Assembly: GCA_030148165.1 (NCBI GenBank)
Contig: JASBTZ010000005.1
Location: 62,001-126,000, forward strand
DNA: 64,000 nucleotides
Origin: Bacteroidota bacterium
Lineage (GTDB): Bacteria; Bacteroidota; Bacteroidia; Flavobacteriales_D; Crocinitomicaceae
Direction of reading: 5' to 3'
The notes under the pieces are model-generated. The model had not been told where the DNA came from. It ran no database searches and was given only the letters and a program-made list of their open reading frames with translations. Shown one piece after another: positions 1 through 8,543 of this stretch (positions are counted from its first letter, which is position 1; each line of letters opens with the position of its first letter). The position numbers and the translations under genes are program-made.

Positions 1-170
1 CGAGTGACTATTAATAAATGTTAAAAAAATATTAAGGTGCATTCTGACCATTCCATAATTCCAAATGTAATTCCTTTATTTTCGTATCCAATAAGCTTCT
101 GATTCAAAATTGATTCAAATTATACAAGTCTAATTATTAAGCTTAATTTTAATTCATTATTCTAGCGTTT

Positions 171-821
171 ATGCCTTTCGAAGTTCAACAAATAAACAAT
201 CACGGAACAGAGATTTATCTGATGAGATATGACAACTTCGAATCAAATGAACACCTGGATAAATTGACGGATTCAGAAATTGAACGTTATATGTCGTTCA
301 AGGCAGAAAAGAGAAGGCAGGAATTTGTCGCGACACGCATTTTGAGACATAAATTATTTGGATATGAACACATTCATTACGACAATCAGGGTGCACCTTT
401 TATTGAACAGGAAGGGTTTATTTCAATCAGTCACTCGAAAGACTTAATCGGGATTGCTATTAATAAAGCGTATAAACTTGGTCTCGATCTTGAATCATAT
501 CGTGAGAACATCCACCATGTTTCACATAAATTTCTCTCTGACAGGGAATTGAAAAATCTGGATTGTAAGAATGCAGAGACATTGTGCAAGATCTGGTCAG
601 CAAAAGAGGCTATGTATAAACTGGCTGGTAGAAAAAAGATCCATTTTAAATCCGAGCTGGTAGTACTCGATGATCCGGATGGATTCTGGATCGGTTTAAT
701 AGATAATCACGACCATGTTCTCAAAGTAAAATTGGATATATTTGAATATCACGATACCTTTATAACAATAAACACGGAAGAAGTAATCAAAGAGCAGCAT
801 TATGATATTACATCAAATTAG
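171..821 (+). CDS. 4'-phosphopantetheinyl transferase superfamily protein (Sfp type)
   Basis: Transfers the 4'-phosphopantetheine arm of CoA to a carrier-protein serine. The 216-residue protein shows the family signatures in order: ISISHSKD near residue 85, the metal-binding GLDLE near 104, and the WSAKEAMYKLAG motif near 143-154, whose W-x-x-K-E-A core binds Mg-CoA. The length fits the Sfp/HetI group better than AcpS. The gene overlaps the next one by 20 bp, so the two are probably co-translated. The 170 bases before it hold no gene that I can see. The carrier protein it serves is not in the window. Confidence 0.88.
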   Translation: MPFEVQQINNHGTEIYLMRYDNFESNEHLDKLTDSEIERYMSFKAEKRRQEFVATRILRHKLFGYEHIHYDNQGAPFIEQEGFISISHSKDLIGIAINKAYKLGLDLESYRENIHHVSHKFLSDRELKNLDCKNAETLCKIWSAKEAMYKLAGRKKIHFKSELVVLDDPDGFWIGLIDNHDHVLKVKLDIFEYHDTFITINTEEVIKEQHYDITSN

Positions 822-1527
822 TAACAATCAAAAAGCCATTGCTGTTCTAATTGATCCGGAAAAAAGTCAGGACGAATCGGAGCTGAAAGAACTTATCCGA
901 AAATCTACTTTTGCAAAAATTGACTATTTCTTTGTAGGTGGAAGCACAGTTACCCGAGAAGCCTTTAATAAGGTGATCGATTTTTTAAAATCCAATACTG
1001 AAATTCCAATCGTAATCTTTCCGGGGGCTTCCCATCAAATTTCAGAGAATGCCGATGCGCTGCTATACTTGAGCCTGATATCAGGTAGAAATCCGGATTA
1101 CTTAATCGGGCACCATGTAATGTCGTCCAATGAGGTATTTGACATGGACCTGGAAGTCATTCCGACAGGATACATTTTGGTAGATGGAGGAACCCAATCA
1201 TCTGTCGCCTATGTTAGTCAAACGACTCCTATACCTCTCGATAAAGCCAATATTATTTTAAGTACAGCGAAAGCCGGAATTCTTCAGGGCAAGAAAATTA
1301 TTTATCTCGATGCCGGTAGTGGAGCTAAAAATCATGTTCCTTCCAAAGTCATTCACGATGTAGCGAATTTGCAAATTCCGGTTATAGTTGGTGGTGGTAT
1401 TCGACAAATTGACGAGATCGAAGAATTACACGAAGCTGGTGCGAACATCGTTGTAATAGGAAACAAACTTGAAGAAAACATCGATTTTCTGTTGGATATC
1501 AAGGAATACATTACCGACACGAAATGA
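802..1527 (+). CDS. Geranylgeranylglyceryl phosphate synthase family protein (PcrB/GGGPS)
   Basis: A TIM-barrel prenyltransferase that by family joins a polyprenyl diphosphate to sn-glycerol-1-phosphate, forming the ether bond typical of archaeal lipids. Phosphate-binding and barrel motifs are clear: AVLIDPEKS near residue 14, FFVGGSTVT near 43, VDGG near 127, LDAGSGA near 168, and VGGGIR near 196. The 241-residue length suits the larger group II GGGPS enzymes found in Bacteroidota. The start lies inside the preceding transferase gene, and the stop overlaps the ATG of the next gene. Prenyl chain length cannot be read from the sequence. Confidence 0.88.
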   Translation: MILHQISNNQKAIAVLIDPEKSQDESELKELIRKSTFAKIDYFFVGGSTVTREAFNKVIDFLKSNTEIPIVIFPGASHQISENADALLYLSLISGRNPDYLIGHHVMSSNEVFDMDLEVIPTGYILVDGGTQSSVAYVSQTTPIPLDKANIILSTAKAGILQGKKIIYLDAGSGAKNHVPSKVIHDVANLQIPVIVGGGIRQIDEIEELHEAGANIVVIGNKLEENIDFLLDIKEYITDTK

Positions 1528-1901
1528 TGAAAATCTTTAAAAATATTGCGGGGGTCTGTTTCGGAATTGCGTTTCTGATGGCACTTGTCCTGTTTGGTGA
1601 TATTGGATTACAATACATTTCAATCACAACTGCGAGATACATATTCATGATATCTGGTGCGCTTGGACTGATCTTTAATTTGTTGTCTTTCCAGACAGGT
1701 AAGCACAGTCCGATCTATAATTTCCTTTATTGGTCAGGAAGTATCATCCTTTTTGGAGGGCTTGCATTTTTACAATTCAGAATCCCTTATGGATTTCAGC
1801 TTTTAGTGGCAGGCATGATCGTCTTGGGCAGTTCATTCTTTATTCCGGCAAGTCTGATCAACAAAGAACAAAAAGACGAAGATATCCTTGATGATCTTTA
1901 G
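1524..1901 (+). CDS. Small integral membrane protein, function unknown
   Basis: A 125-residue protein with about four hydrophobic segments (roughly residues 7-28, 36-55, 67-84 and 90-110) and an acidic cytoplasmic-looking tail ending DEDILDDL. It starts at an ATGATG that overlaps the stop of the GGGPS-family gene, so it is the third gene of that operon; the second ATG at 1527 is an equally good start. It resembles the small Bacteroidota membrane proteins that include GldL-like folds only in being hydrophobic, and I recognise no family. Its stop codon overlaps the nadC stop on the other strand. Confidence 0.75.
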   Translation: MMKIFKNIAGVCFGIAFLMALVLFGDIGLQYISITTARYIFMISGALGLIFNLLSFQTGKHSPIYNFLYWSGSIILFGGLAFLQFRIPYGFQLLVAGMIVLGSSFFIPASLINKEQKDEDILDDL

Positions 1902-2734
1902 TGGTATACAGCCTTCAATGAAAGGTCAAGACTACTAACGCTGTGTGTTAACGCGCCTACTGAAATAAATTGAACTCCGGTCTCGGCGTATGATCGTATG
2001 GTTGATTCAGTAATCCCTCCCGACGCTTCTGTTTCGTATTCTTCGGGAATTAATGCAAGTGCCTTACGAAGTTCATCCGGAGAAAAATTGTCCAACATAA
2101 TTCGGTCCACTCCCCCGACCTTTAAAACTTCCTTAAGTTCTTCCATATTGCGAACTTCAATTTCGATCTTCAACGCCTTACCGAGTTCATTCAGATAGAA
2201 ACGGGTTTGATTTATTGCATTTTCTATTCCACCTGAATAGTCTACATGGTTATCCTTTAGCATGATCATGTCATACAAACCAAATCGATGGTTGACACCT
2301 CCGCCTATTCTAACTGCCCATTTCTCCATGTAACGAATCCCCGGAGTTGTTTTTCTAGTATCTAAAAGCGTTGCATTTGTTCCGGCAATTAGAGAATTTA
2401 GCTTATGAGTTTTTGTGGCAATACCGCTCATTCGCTGCATGAAGTTTAACACCAGTCGTTCAGTACTCAGGATGGATCTCGATCGGCCTTTCACAAGGAA
2501 TGCAATATCACCCGGTTTTACTAGCGATCCATCTTTTATCATGATTTCCACATTTAGATTCGGGTCAAAGCGATGAAAGATCATTTGTGCGAGTTCTACT
2601 CCGGCAATTACTCCTTCATCCTTTACTAGAAGACGCGCTTCTCCGGTAGCATCTTCTCTAACACAAGCCAACGTGGAATGATCTCCCTCACCTATGTCTT
2701 CTTTTAAGGCATTGTCAATTATTGCTTCAAGCAT
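1898..2734 (-). CDS. nadC: Nicotinate-nucleotide pyrophosphorylase (carboxylating)
   Basis: Quinolinate phosphoribosyltransferase: converts quinolinate and PRPP to nicotinate mononucleotide and CO2 in de novo NAD synthesis. The 278-residue protein has the expected N-terminal half (EDIGEGDHST near residue 13) followed by the barrel with LDTRKTTPG near 124, the AVRIGGG-NHR-LYDMIMLKDNH substrate-binding stretch, IMLDN near 217 and EASGGI near 236. Its 3' end meets the upstream plus-strand operon tail to tail, with the two stop codons sharing three bases. The DUF4783 gene lies just upstream on the same strand, an arrangement common in Bacteroidota. Confidence 0.95.
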   Translation of the reverse strand: MLEAIIDNALKEDIGEGDHSTLACVREDATGEARLLVKDEGVIAGVELAQMIFHRFDPNLNVEIMIKDGSLVKPGDIAFLVKGRSRSILSTERLVLNFMQRMSGIATKTHKLNSLIAGTNATLLDTRKTTPGIRYMEKWAVRIGGGVNHRFGLYDMIMLKDNHVDYSGGIENAINQTRFYLNELGKALKIEIEVRNMEELKEVLKVGGVDRIMLDNFSPDELRKALALIPEEYETEASGGITESTIRSYAETGVQFISVGALTHSVSSLDLSLKAVYH

Positions 2735-2770
2735 GAAGCAAATATAGCACGCTAAATGAAAAATATTGAT

Positions 2771-3145
2771 TTATTCGATCGAGAGGTTTTCGATCTTATA
2801 GGAATCTCCAATCTGTTCAAAATGGATCGTAACGCGATAATCACTGTTACTTTCGTAGTTTCCTATGGCAAAAGCCCCTTTAGAAGTTGGCTTCCCTTTA
2901 AATGTAAACTCGAATCCTTTGCATGGGTTGTCGGAAATAAACTCTTTTAATATTAACCCGGCCTGAGACTTACTGTAAACTCCCTCAGAACCAGAAACGT
3001 TAATTATTACCTTGTCTTTACTGAATGCAGTGATTTTACGATAATCATTCGATTCGAAAGCATTTTCAACTGAACTATATGGCACGCTTTGCACCATATT
3101 CATTGAGAGGATCACGGAAGTTATTATCGTATAAAGTAAACCCAT
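2771..3145 (-). CDS. DUF4783-type exported protein
   Basis: A 124-residue protein with an N-terminal hydrophobic signal segment (about residues 3-20) and a small alpha/beta domain resembling NTF2-like folds, which I recognise as the DUF4783 type found beside nadC and rlmH in many Bacteroidota. Visible landmarks are SSVENAFESND near residue 24 and a GSEGVYSKSQAG stretch near 52. A TATATTTG element (3176-3183, minus strand) is a plausible -7 box. The biological role is unknown. It probably shares a transcript with nadC, which begins 37 bp downstream. Confidence 0.72.
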   Translation of the reverse strand: MGLLYTIITSVILSMNMVQSVPYSSVENAFESNDYRKITAFSKDKVIINVSGSEGVYSKSQAGLILKEFISDNPCKGFEFTFKGKPTSKGAFAIGNYESNSDYRVTIHFEQIGDSYKIENLSIE

Positions 3146-3175
3146 AAGTACACCATTTAATCAAGCCGTATTGAG

Positions 3176-3183
3176 CAAATATA
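3176..3183 (-). promoter_or_regulatory. Candidate -7 element (TATATTTG) before the DUF4783 gene
   Basis: Read on the minus strand this is a perfect TAnnTTTG match, placed so that transcription would begin about 25 bp before the start codon. No convincing TTG is present at the -33 position, so the call is tentative. Confidence 0.3.
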
Positions 3184-3263
3184 ATGCCGAACTAACTATA
3201 GTTTGTGAATACCTTTAAAAAAATGATACACAATAATATTAACAAAGCCTTAAATTCGTTATA

Positions 3264-3737
3264 ATGCGTATTAGAATCGTGTGTATAGGAAAGACGAAGG
3301 CTTACTACCTTATTGAAGGCGAAAAGATCTATTTAGACCGGCTGAAACACTACGCTCAAGTTGAACTACTACACCTACCCGATGTCAAAGCCATTAAAGG
3401 AATGAGCGAAAACGAAATAAAGGAAAAGGAAGGAAAACAATTCATGACACAAATTGAAGGTGGTGATCGCGTTTTTCTGCTGGATGAGCGTGGAAAAAGT
3501 TATGGATCAAAAGATTTTTCATCTTTTCTTCAAAAGCAATTCAATATGGGAGGGAAAAACCTAATCTTCCTGATTGGGGGACCTTATGGCTTCTCCGATG
3601 ATTTGAAACAAAGAGCTGATGGCAAGATTAGTTTATCTGACATGACTTTTTCTCATGAAATGATCCGCGTTTTCTTCCTGGAACAGATATACCGTGCATT
3701 TACAATATTAAAAGGTGAACCTTATCATCATGAATAA
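3264..3737 (+). CDS. rlmH: 23S rRNA (pseudouridine(1915)-N(3))-methyltransferase RlmH
   Basis: SPOUT-class methyltransferase that methylates N3 of pseudouridine 1915 in helix 69 of 23S rRNA. All 157 residues align with the family: a start of MRIRIVCIGKT, the SAM-binding knot FLIGGPYGFS near residue 109, LSDMTFSHEM near 131 and the invariant C-terminal PYHHE. It is divergent from the DUF4783 gene. A glycan-locus gene begins 3 bp after its stop, so rlmH may be the last housekeeping gene before the accessory region. Confidence 0.96.
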   Translation: MRIRIVCIGKTKAYYLIEGEKIYLDRLKHYAQVELLHLPDVKAIKGMSENEIKEKEGKQFMTQIEGGDRVFLLDERGKSYGSKDFSSFLQKQFNMGGKNLIFLIGGPYGFSDDLKQRADGKISLSDMTFSHEMIRVFFLEQIYRAFTILKGEPYHHE

Positions 3738-3740
3738 TCA

Positions 3741-5150
3741 ATGAATATAATACCGCTTCAAACATATATGGTGGGTCTAACAATGACCGACTTTCTTATG
3801 GGGTTCCTTGCGATTCTCGTGGTCATTGCTATTGGGTCCTTTCAAAAAAGCAGATTCGAAAAAAAATCTCCCGGTACACATAACAAGTACTTTATGCCCA
3901 ATATTTATTTCCATGTATTCTTCGCTCTGGTTTATGGATTTATATATGAATATTATTACGGTGGGGGAGATACAACAGCATACTATAAAGGTGCAGTCAG
4001 TCTATTGGATTTAATGGATCATTCATTCAGAGATTATGTAGATGAGATGATGATGACACCATCACAAGATAAAATGATGATTCATTTTGATGCGAATATT
4101 GGATATCCACCAGGTTGGATTTACCGCGATCCTAGTAGTTTTTTCATTTGTAAGTTATTCTCCATAGTGATGTACTTCATCGGTCAGAGCTATTTGGTGC
4201 TAAGCGTCTTCCTCGGTTATCTAACTGCCATGGCCTCATGGCGCGTGCTAGAAATCGTCCGATATTATGCCATTACTACTGATTGGCTAGCAGCATTGTC
4301 GATCCTGTTCATTCCATCAGTTGCGTTTTGGTGCGCGGGTGTTTCAAAAGACACCATCATCCTGTTAGCTATGTTTTACATCTTGTATCACTTCTTTTCA
4401 CTCATCAATGGTGAGCAAAAATCGACGGTTACCTCCATTTTTGTAATCTTAGTTTATAGTATTGTTTTGTACAAGGTTAGAACCTTTATGATATTTACTG
4501 TAATCGCTCCGCTACTTATTGCACTAAGTACAAGGGTTCTTAGGAATTATCAGGATAGTAAGTTTTTATTGAATTCGATGCGAATAATTATTCTCGGCTT
4601 GAGCTTTGGGGGATTTATGCTATTTCTCAGATCTCAATCTGAAACATTTGCGCTTACCGCAAACAAATATGTCGAAGAGGCTTCTGTCCAACAGCAAGAT
4701 TTCCTTCATAATGAATCCTATGGTGAAAATCGTTATGACCTGGGAATAACGAGTTTTACTCCTTTTGGGATGCTCTCAAAAGCACCCGCCGCAGTACTTA
4801 CTGCTTTTTATAGACCTGGGATCTGGGAAGCTCGCTCCGTACTTCTTTTAGTCAGTGGACTGGAGACTTCCCTCTTTATTGCTTTAACTGTGTTGTTCTT
4901 TTTTAAAGGTAACGCAATACAAAAAATTAGGCGTATTCGACAGAATGAGTTCCTTACCTTTAGTATATTCTTTGCGATCATTTTGGCTTTTTTCGCAGGG
5001 TTCACTTCAGGACTATTTGGTGTATTGGTTCGATTTAAAGCCCCACTACTACCATTTCTAATTATTGTACTCACAACACGTGAAGAAAAGTATGTTGAAG
5101 AGGAGCCCGCTAAAAAAGCTTTAAACCTGACTAAATTTAAATTTAAATAG
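3741..5150 (+). CDS. Multi-pass membrane protein, candidate glycan polymerase or GT-C-like enzyme
   Basis: 469 residues with about ten to twelve hydrophobic helices and a large loop between the first ones. A conspicuous YYYGGGDTTAYY motif lies at residues 71-82 after the second helix, and PSVAFWCAGVSKDT near 190-205. Similar glycine/aspartate loops followed by a hydrophobic SKDT segment occur in uncharacterised membrane proteins of Bacteroidota glycan loci. No signature of a named Wzy family is recognisable. It is the only unassigned polytopic protein in a locus that has a flippase, so polymerase is an inference from context. It is separated by 11 bp from the convergent flippase gene. Confidence 0.55.
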   Translation: MNIIPLQTYMVGLTMTDFLMGFLAILVVIAIGSFQKSRFEKKSPGTHNKYFMPNIYFHVFFALVYGFIYEYYYGGGDTTAYYKGAVSLLDLMDHSFRDYVDEMMMTPSQDKMMIHFDANIGYPPGWIYRDPSSFFICKLFSIVMYFIGQSYLVLSVFLGYLTAMASWRVLEIVRYYAITTDWLAALSILFIPSVAFWCAGVSKDTIILLAMFYILYHFFSLINGEQKSTVTSIFVILVYSIVLYKVRTFMIFTVIAPLLIALSTRVLRNYQDSKFLLNSMRIIILGLSFGGFMLFLRSQSETFALTANKYVEEASVQQQDFLHNESYGENRYDLGITSFTPFGMLSKAPAAVLTAFYRPGIWEARSVLLLVSGLETSLFIALTVLFFFKGNAIQKIRRIRQNEFLTFSIFFAIILAFFAGFTSGLFGVLVRFKAPLLPFLIIVLTTREEKYVEEEPAKKALNLTKFKFK

Positions 5151-5161
5151 AAAACGTGCAA

Positions 5162-6589
5162 TTAAAGCTTCGGCAATTGCAAGTTCTTGAACTGATTTTT
5201 TGCAATAGCAAACATTATAATTCCGATAACAGCAAGAGTACCCACCTTTAAGATGAAAGTTTTTAGCGACACGGCCCCAAAGAAAGAATTCGTTATCAAA
5301 AGTGTTGCTATGACTATTGAAACGAAAATCAAAACAAATAACCAATTGATTCGAATGGGATAATACTTCTGGCTAAAATATGTTTGAATTCCAATCCACA
5401 CGATTGCTCCAAGAATACTGCCGATTGCAACTCCTTCAATACCGAAATAGTTTAATAGGATAATGCTTGAAATAACATTCACGGTTATTGAGACTGCCGC
5501 AGCAATTGATAAAATTTGGGTTTTCTTAGAAATCTGAACTCCTATTGTCAAGACAGTTGTAAACCCGGAAATGACATGGAAAATAGCCAGGAAAGCGGCA
5601 ATAAAATATGCCTGCGTGTAATCAGGAGCGAAAAACCAAATTAATTCTGTTCGGAAAGTCATTAAGGCGATTAGCAAAAAACATGTTACTACTAAATACA
5701 AATTGAAGACCTTTTCAAATATTCGAGGAGCGTTTTCATTCTTGTATATGTTAAACACATATGGCATCCAGGCCATACTGAACGCCCCTATCACCAATGC
5801 AGCGATTCCACCAATTCGAATGGCAATTGCATAAATTCCATTTAGTTCAAGCGAAAAATATTCGTTGATCAAGTACCTGTCAATGACCAACGTCATTTGC
5901 ATTAATATAAAGACTGAAAGAAAATGTATTGAATACTTTAAGAGCTCGTAAAAAACGCTTCGTTTTATTTTCAAACTGAACGACTCTTGATTAAATATAA
6001 ACCCAAGCAGCGTACCCGTTGACAGACCAATTAAGCTGGCAATGAAAAATCCTTCGATTCCGAACTTATAATAATACACAAGTACAAACCCCAGAACCGA
6101 AAGCAATAGAAAGTTCGTAACTGTAATGGTCAAATAGGACCATTTACGAAGTTTTACTCTCAATAGCTGCAAGTTATAGGTATACAGTGGAGTGATCGCC
6201 GCTACAAACATGGCCAGGACACAAGACAAAACATAGTTAGGGCTACCGATGAACTCAGTCGTGAACCCTTTATAAAAAGGAAGACTCAGAACTAAGAAAA
6301 AAATTGAATTAGCTAGTAGAATTAAGACGATTGCGCTTAGATAGTTCTTACGCTTTAATGGATCATCCTTTATGTCCGGATAAAAACGTAGGATCGCGTT
6401 CATCAATCCTAACGGAAGTATTGCAACGACTAACATTACCCAGGTATTAATAATATCCATTGCACCGTAATCAGCCTTGGTGAGAATCCTGGTGTAAATT
6501 GGTGTTAGAAAAATGGCAGCTATAACTGACAGATAACTTGTCAATCCATAAACGACAGAATCCGCAAATATTTTCTTTAATATATTCAT
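5162..6589 (-). CDS. Polysaccharide flippase (Wzx/MATE-like, oligosaccharide flippase family)
   Basis: A 475-residue polytopic protein with twelve to fourteen predicted helices, opening ILKKIFADSVVYGLTSYLS, which is characteristic of Wzx-type exporters that move undecaprenyl-linked oligosaccharides across the inner membrane. The conserved early segment RILTKADYGAMDI (about residues 36-48) matches the YG-x-x-D/E region of the family. I chose the ATG at 6589 rather than the TTG nine bases upstream; it overlaps the sulfotransferase stop as ATGA. It forms a two-gene operon with that sulfotransferase, running against the main glycan operon. Confidence 0.85.
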   Translation of the reverse strand: MNILKKIFADSVVYGLTSYLSVIAAIFLTPIYTRILTKADYGAMDIINTWVMLVVAILPLGLMNAILRFYPDIKDDPLKRKNYLSAIVLILLANSIFFLVLSLPFYKGFTTEFIGSPNYVLSCVLAMFVAAITPLYTYNLQLLRVKLRKWSYLTITVTNFLLLSVLGFVLVYYYKFGIEGFFIASLIGLSTGTLLGFIFNQESFSLKIKRSVFYELLKYSIHFLSVFILMQMTLVIDRYLINEYFSLELNGIYAIAIRIGGIAALVIGAFSMAWMPYVFNIYKNENAPRIFEKVFNLYLVVTCFLLIALMTFRTELIWFFAPDYTQAYFIAAFLAIFHVISGFTTVLTIGVQISKKTQILSIAAAVSITVNVISSIILLNYFGIEGVAIGSILGAIVWIGIQTYFSQKYYPIRINWLFVLIFVSIVIATLLITNSFFGAVSLKTFILKVGTLAVIGIIMFAIAKNQFKNLQLPKL

Positions 6590-7485
6590 CGATCCCAATG
6601 ATCAATATCAAAATCAATCAGTTCTTTTAGCCTTTCATTATAAGGACGGAAATGTTCGGTGAGTAGATCGATAGTGGACTGATCACGGTGTTTTGATTGA
6701 ATATTATCCGTTTGCTTGCTTTCGTATGCCAATTTATATTTCATAGGAATTAGCTTACTTAATCCAGTAGATTTTATAAATGAGCGCATTCTACTCGGAG
6801 TTGAAAGAACTCTTTTTTCATTCCTTCGCCCCAAAGTCTCAGGCATTTTATCCTTGCTCAATTCGAGAAACGCTCTCAGTTTTTCTATAACATCGGATTC
6901 GTTGTCTCTGAGATCATTAAAACTTAAAATGAGCAGGTTTTCTCTCGGGAATATTTCCAGGTATCTGCTAATTTGCTCATGGTAGTAACCGGTATCAACA
7001 TAAGTTCGATAAATACCATTTAAATAACCATCAAGTGACTTACAATATTCCGCTATAGTTTCCTTGTTGTCAATCAATTTACCGGCTCGTATTCTTTCCA
7101 GATCCGCCTGAATTGCATCTTTAAATCCAAGTTTCTCCTGTCCACGAGAGTAAAAATGCCACCAATGCGAATATGCGCGATCAACCGGATTTCTCAAAAC
7201 AACGATCATCTTAGGTGCCTCATTTACACTTTTAATTCGATCGGGTACATACGGCAGATATAAGTTTCGATGACGCGATTCCCCTACAATTTTTTCACCA
7301 TTCCAATGTGCGAAATATTTCTTCCTAAAGAACTCAATTCCCCTATCAAACTCACATTCGAAAAAATAAGGTTCTTTTGGGTCTGACATGCAAATTCCTT
7401 CTATCTGCGACAAATAACTATGTAAAGTCGTCGTGCCGCTTTTGGCAACTCCTAAAATGAAAAGATTTGGTTTGAAATCAGACAC
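6586..7485 (-). CDS. PAPS-dependent sulfotransferase
   Basis: Transfers sulfate from 3'-phosphoadenosine-5'-phosphosulfate to a hydroxyl or amino group, here most likely on a glycan. The 5'-phosphosulfate loop LGVAKSGTTTLH lies near residues 12-23, the KEPYFFE segment near 37, and the 3'-phosphate-binding VVLRNPVDRAYSHW segment near 95-108. The 299-residue length is typical of bacterial heparan-type sulfotransferases. Translationally coupled to the flippase by a 4-bp overlap. The acceptor sugar cannot be read from the sequence. Confidence 0.88.
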   Translation of the reverse strand: MSDFKPNLFILGVAKSGTTTLHSYLSQIEGICMSDPKEPYFFECEFDRGIEFFRKKYFAHWNGEKIVGESRHRNLYLPYVPDRIKSVNEAPKMIVVLRNPVDRAYSHWWHFYSRGQEKLGFKDAIQADLERIRAGKLIDNKETIAEYCKSLDGYLNGIYRTYVDTGYYHEQISRYLEIFPRENLLILSFNDLRDNESDVIEKLRAFLELSKDKMPETLGRRNEKRVLSTPSRMRSFIKSTGLSKLIPMKYKLAYESKQTDNIQSKHRDQSTIDLLTEHFRPYNERLKELIDFDIDHWDR

Positions 7486-7566
7486 TAAAAATCAATTATT
7501 GATGTAAAATTATTATTTCTGTTTGCATTACTCCTGATATGAAAAGATAATTTAATTTTACATGAT

Positions 7567-8499
7567 ATGAGTAAGGTTGTAACTGTCACATGCAATTTCT
7601 GTGGATCGGGTGATTATAAAGAGTATGACAGCGAAGGGCAATGGCATATTGTTAAATGTTCATCTTGTGGTTTCATATACACCAATCCTCAGCCTCACCC
7701 ATCAACCTTACACGAATACTACAGCGAGGATTATTTTAAAGATGAAAGACACCGTTCAAGCTTTTATAATGAAGATGGTTCAATTCGAGAAAATGAACCT
7801 ATTTACATCAATCGAATCGAAGATGTGGAATCTTTCATTACTGAGAGAGGAAGGATTCTTGAAATAGGCTCTGCCAGAGGTGCTTTTCTGCTGGCACTTA
7901 AGAATCGTGGTTGGATTGTTAATGGTGTTGAAATTTCTGCTGATGCCGCTCAGATCGCAAATGGTAAACACCTTGAAACATTTAATGGTGTTTATACCGA
8001 TTATCAGCCAATAGAGAAGTTTAAAGTTATTTGTATGTACCAGACACTGGAGCATGTACCAGACCCCAAAGAAATATTGACGAAGGCATATGAAGACCTT
8101 TTAGAAGAGGGGGTGCTCATTGTTGAGGTGCCTAATATTGAATGTGTAGAAATGAAATATAGTAGTAATAGAAAGCACTTGTCATATGACCTTCCGCGAC
8201 ATTTGAATCATTTTTCACCTGACTTTTTAAGCGAAGAGCTTGAAAAGATAGGATTCACGATTGTTGACATTAACTACTATCCCCCAAAGTTTATTCTCAA
8301 ACTAATTTCATTAAAAAGCAAGTTTGAAAAGAAAAAGACTCCTCGGGTTCAAAAAGAAGAGGGAACCAGCAATCCGGCGCAAGTATCAAGTAACGAAATT
8401 CCGCTTTTACAAAAAAATAACAGTCGAAAAAACAGAATATTAAACCGGATATCAAAACTTTTTCCGGGTTGGCGTTTTACTATAATTGTCAGAAAGTAG
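7567..8499 (+). CDS. Class I SAM-dependent methyltransferase with N-terminal zinc ribbon
   Basis: The 310-residue protein starts with a CNFCG...CSSCG zinc ribbon (two CxxC pairs, about residues 9-35), followed by a Methyltransf_11/23-like Rossmann domain with motif I EIGSARG near 98-104 and a YQTLEHVPDP post-motif near 158. Such proteins methylate sugars or act on nucleotide-linked glycans in surface polysaccharide loci. A basic tail of about 60 residues follows the domain. It shares this architecture with the tandem pair at 20883-22656. It is divergent from the sulfotransferase gene across an 81-bp gap. Confidence 0.83.
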   Translation: MSKVVTVTCNFCGSGDYKEYDSEGQWHIVKCSSCGFIYTNPQPHPSTLHEYYSEDYFKDERHRSSFYNEDGSIRENEPIYINRIEDVESFITERGRILEIGSARGAFLLALKNRGWIVNGVEISADAAQIANGKHLETFNGVYTDYQPIEKFKVICMYQTLEHVPDPKEILTKAYEDLLEEGVLIVEVPNIECVEMKYSSNRKHLSYDLPRHLNHFSPDFLSEELEKIGFTIVDINYYPPKFILKLISLKSKFEKKKTPRVQKEEGTSNPAQVSSNEIPLLQKNNSRKNRILNRISKLFPGWRFTIIVRK

Positions 8500-8543
8500 T
8501 TAATAGCAAATAAATATCAGTAAATTTCGGGGTAAATAGTTAG

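Noticed and set aside
5132-5148. TTTAAATTTAAA palindrome at the end of the membrane-protein gene
   Set aside because: It encodes the last codons and is a pure A/T repeat without a G/C stem, so it is unlikely to be a terminator.
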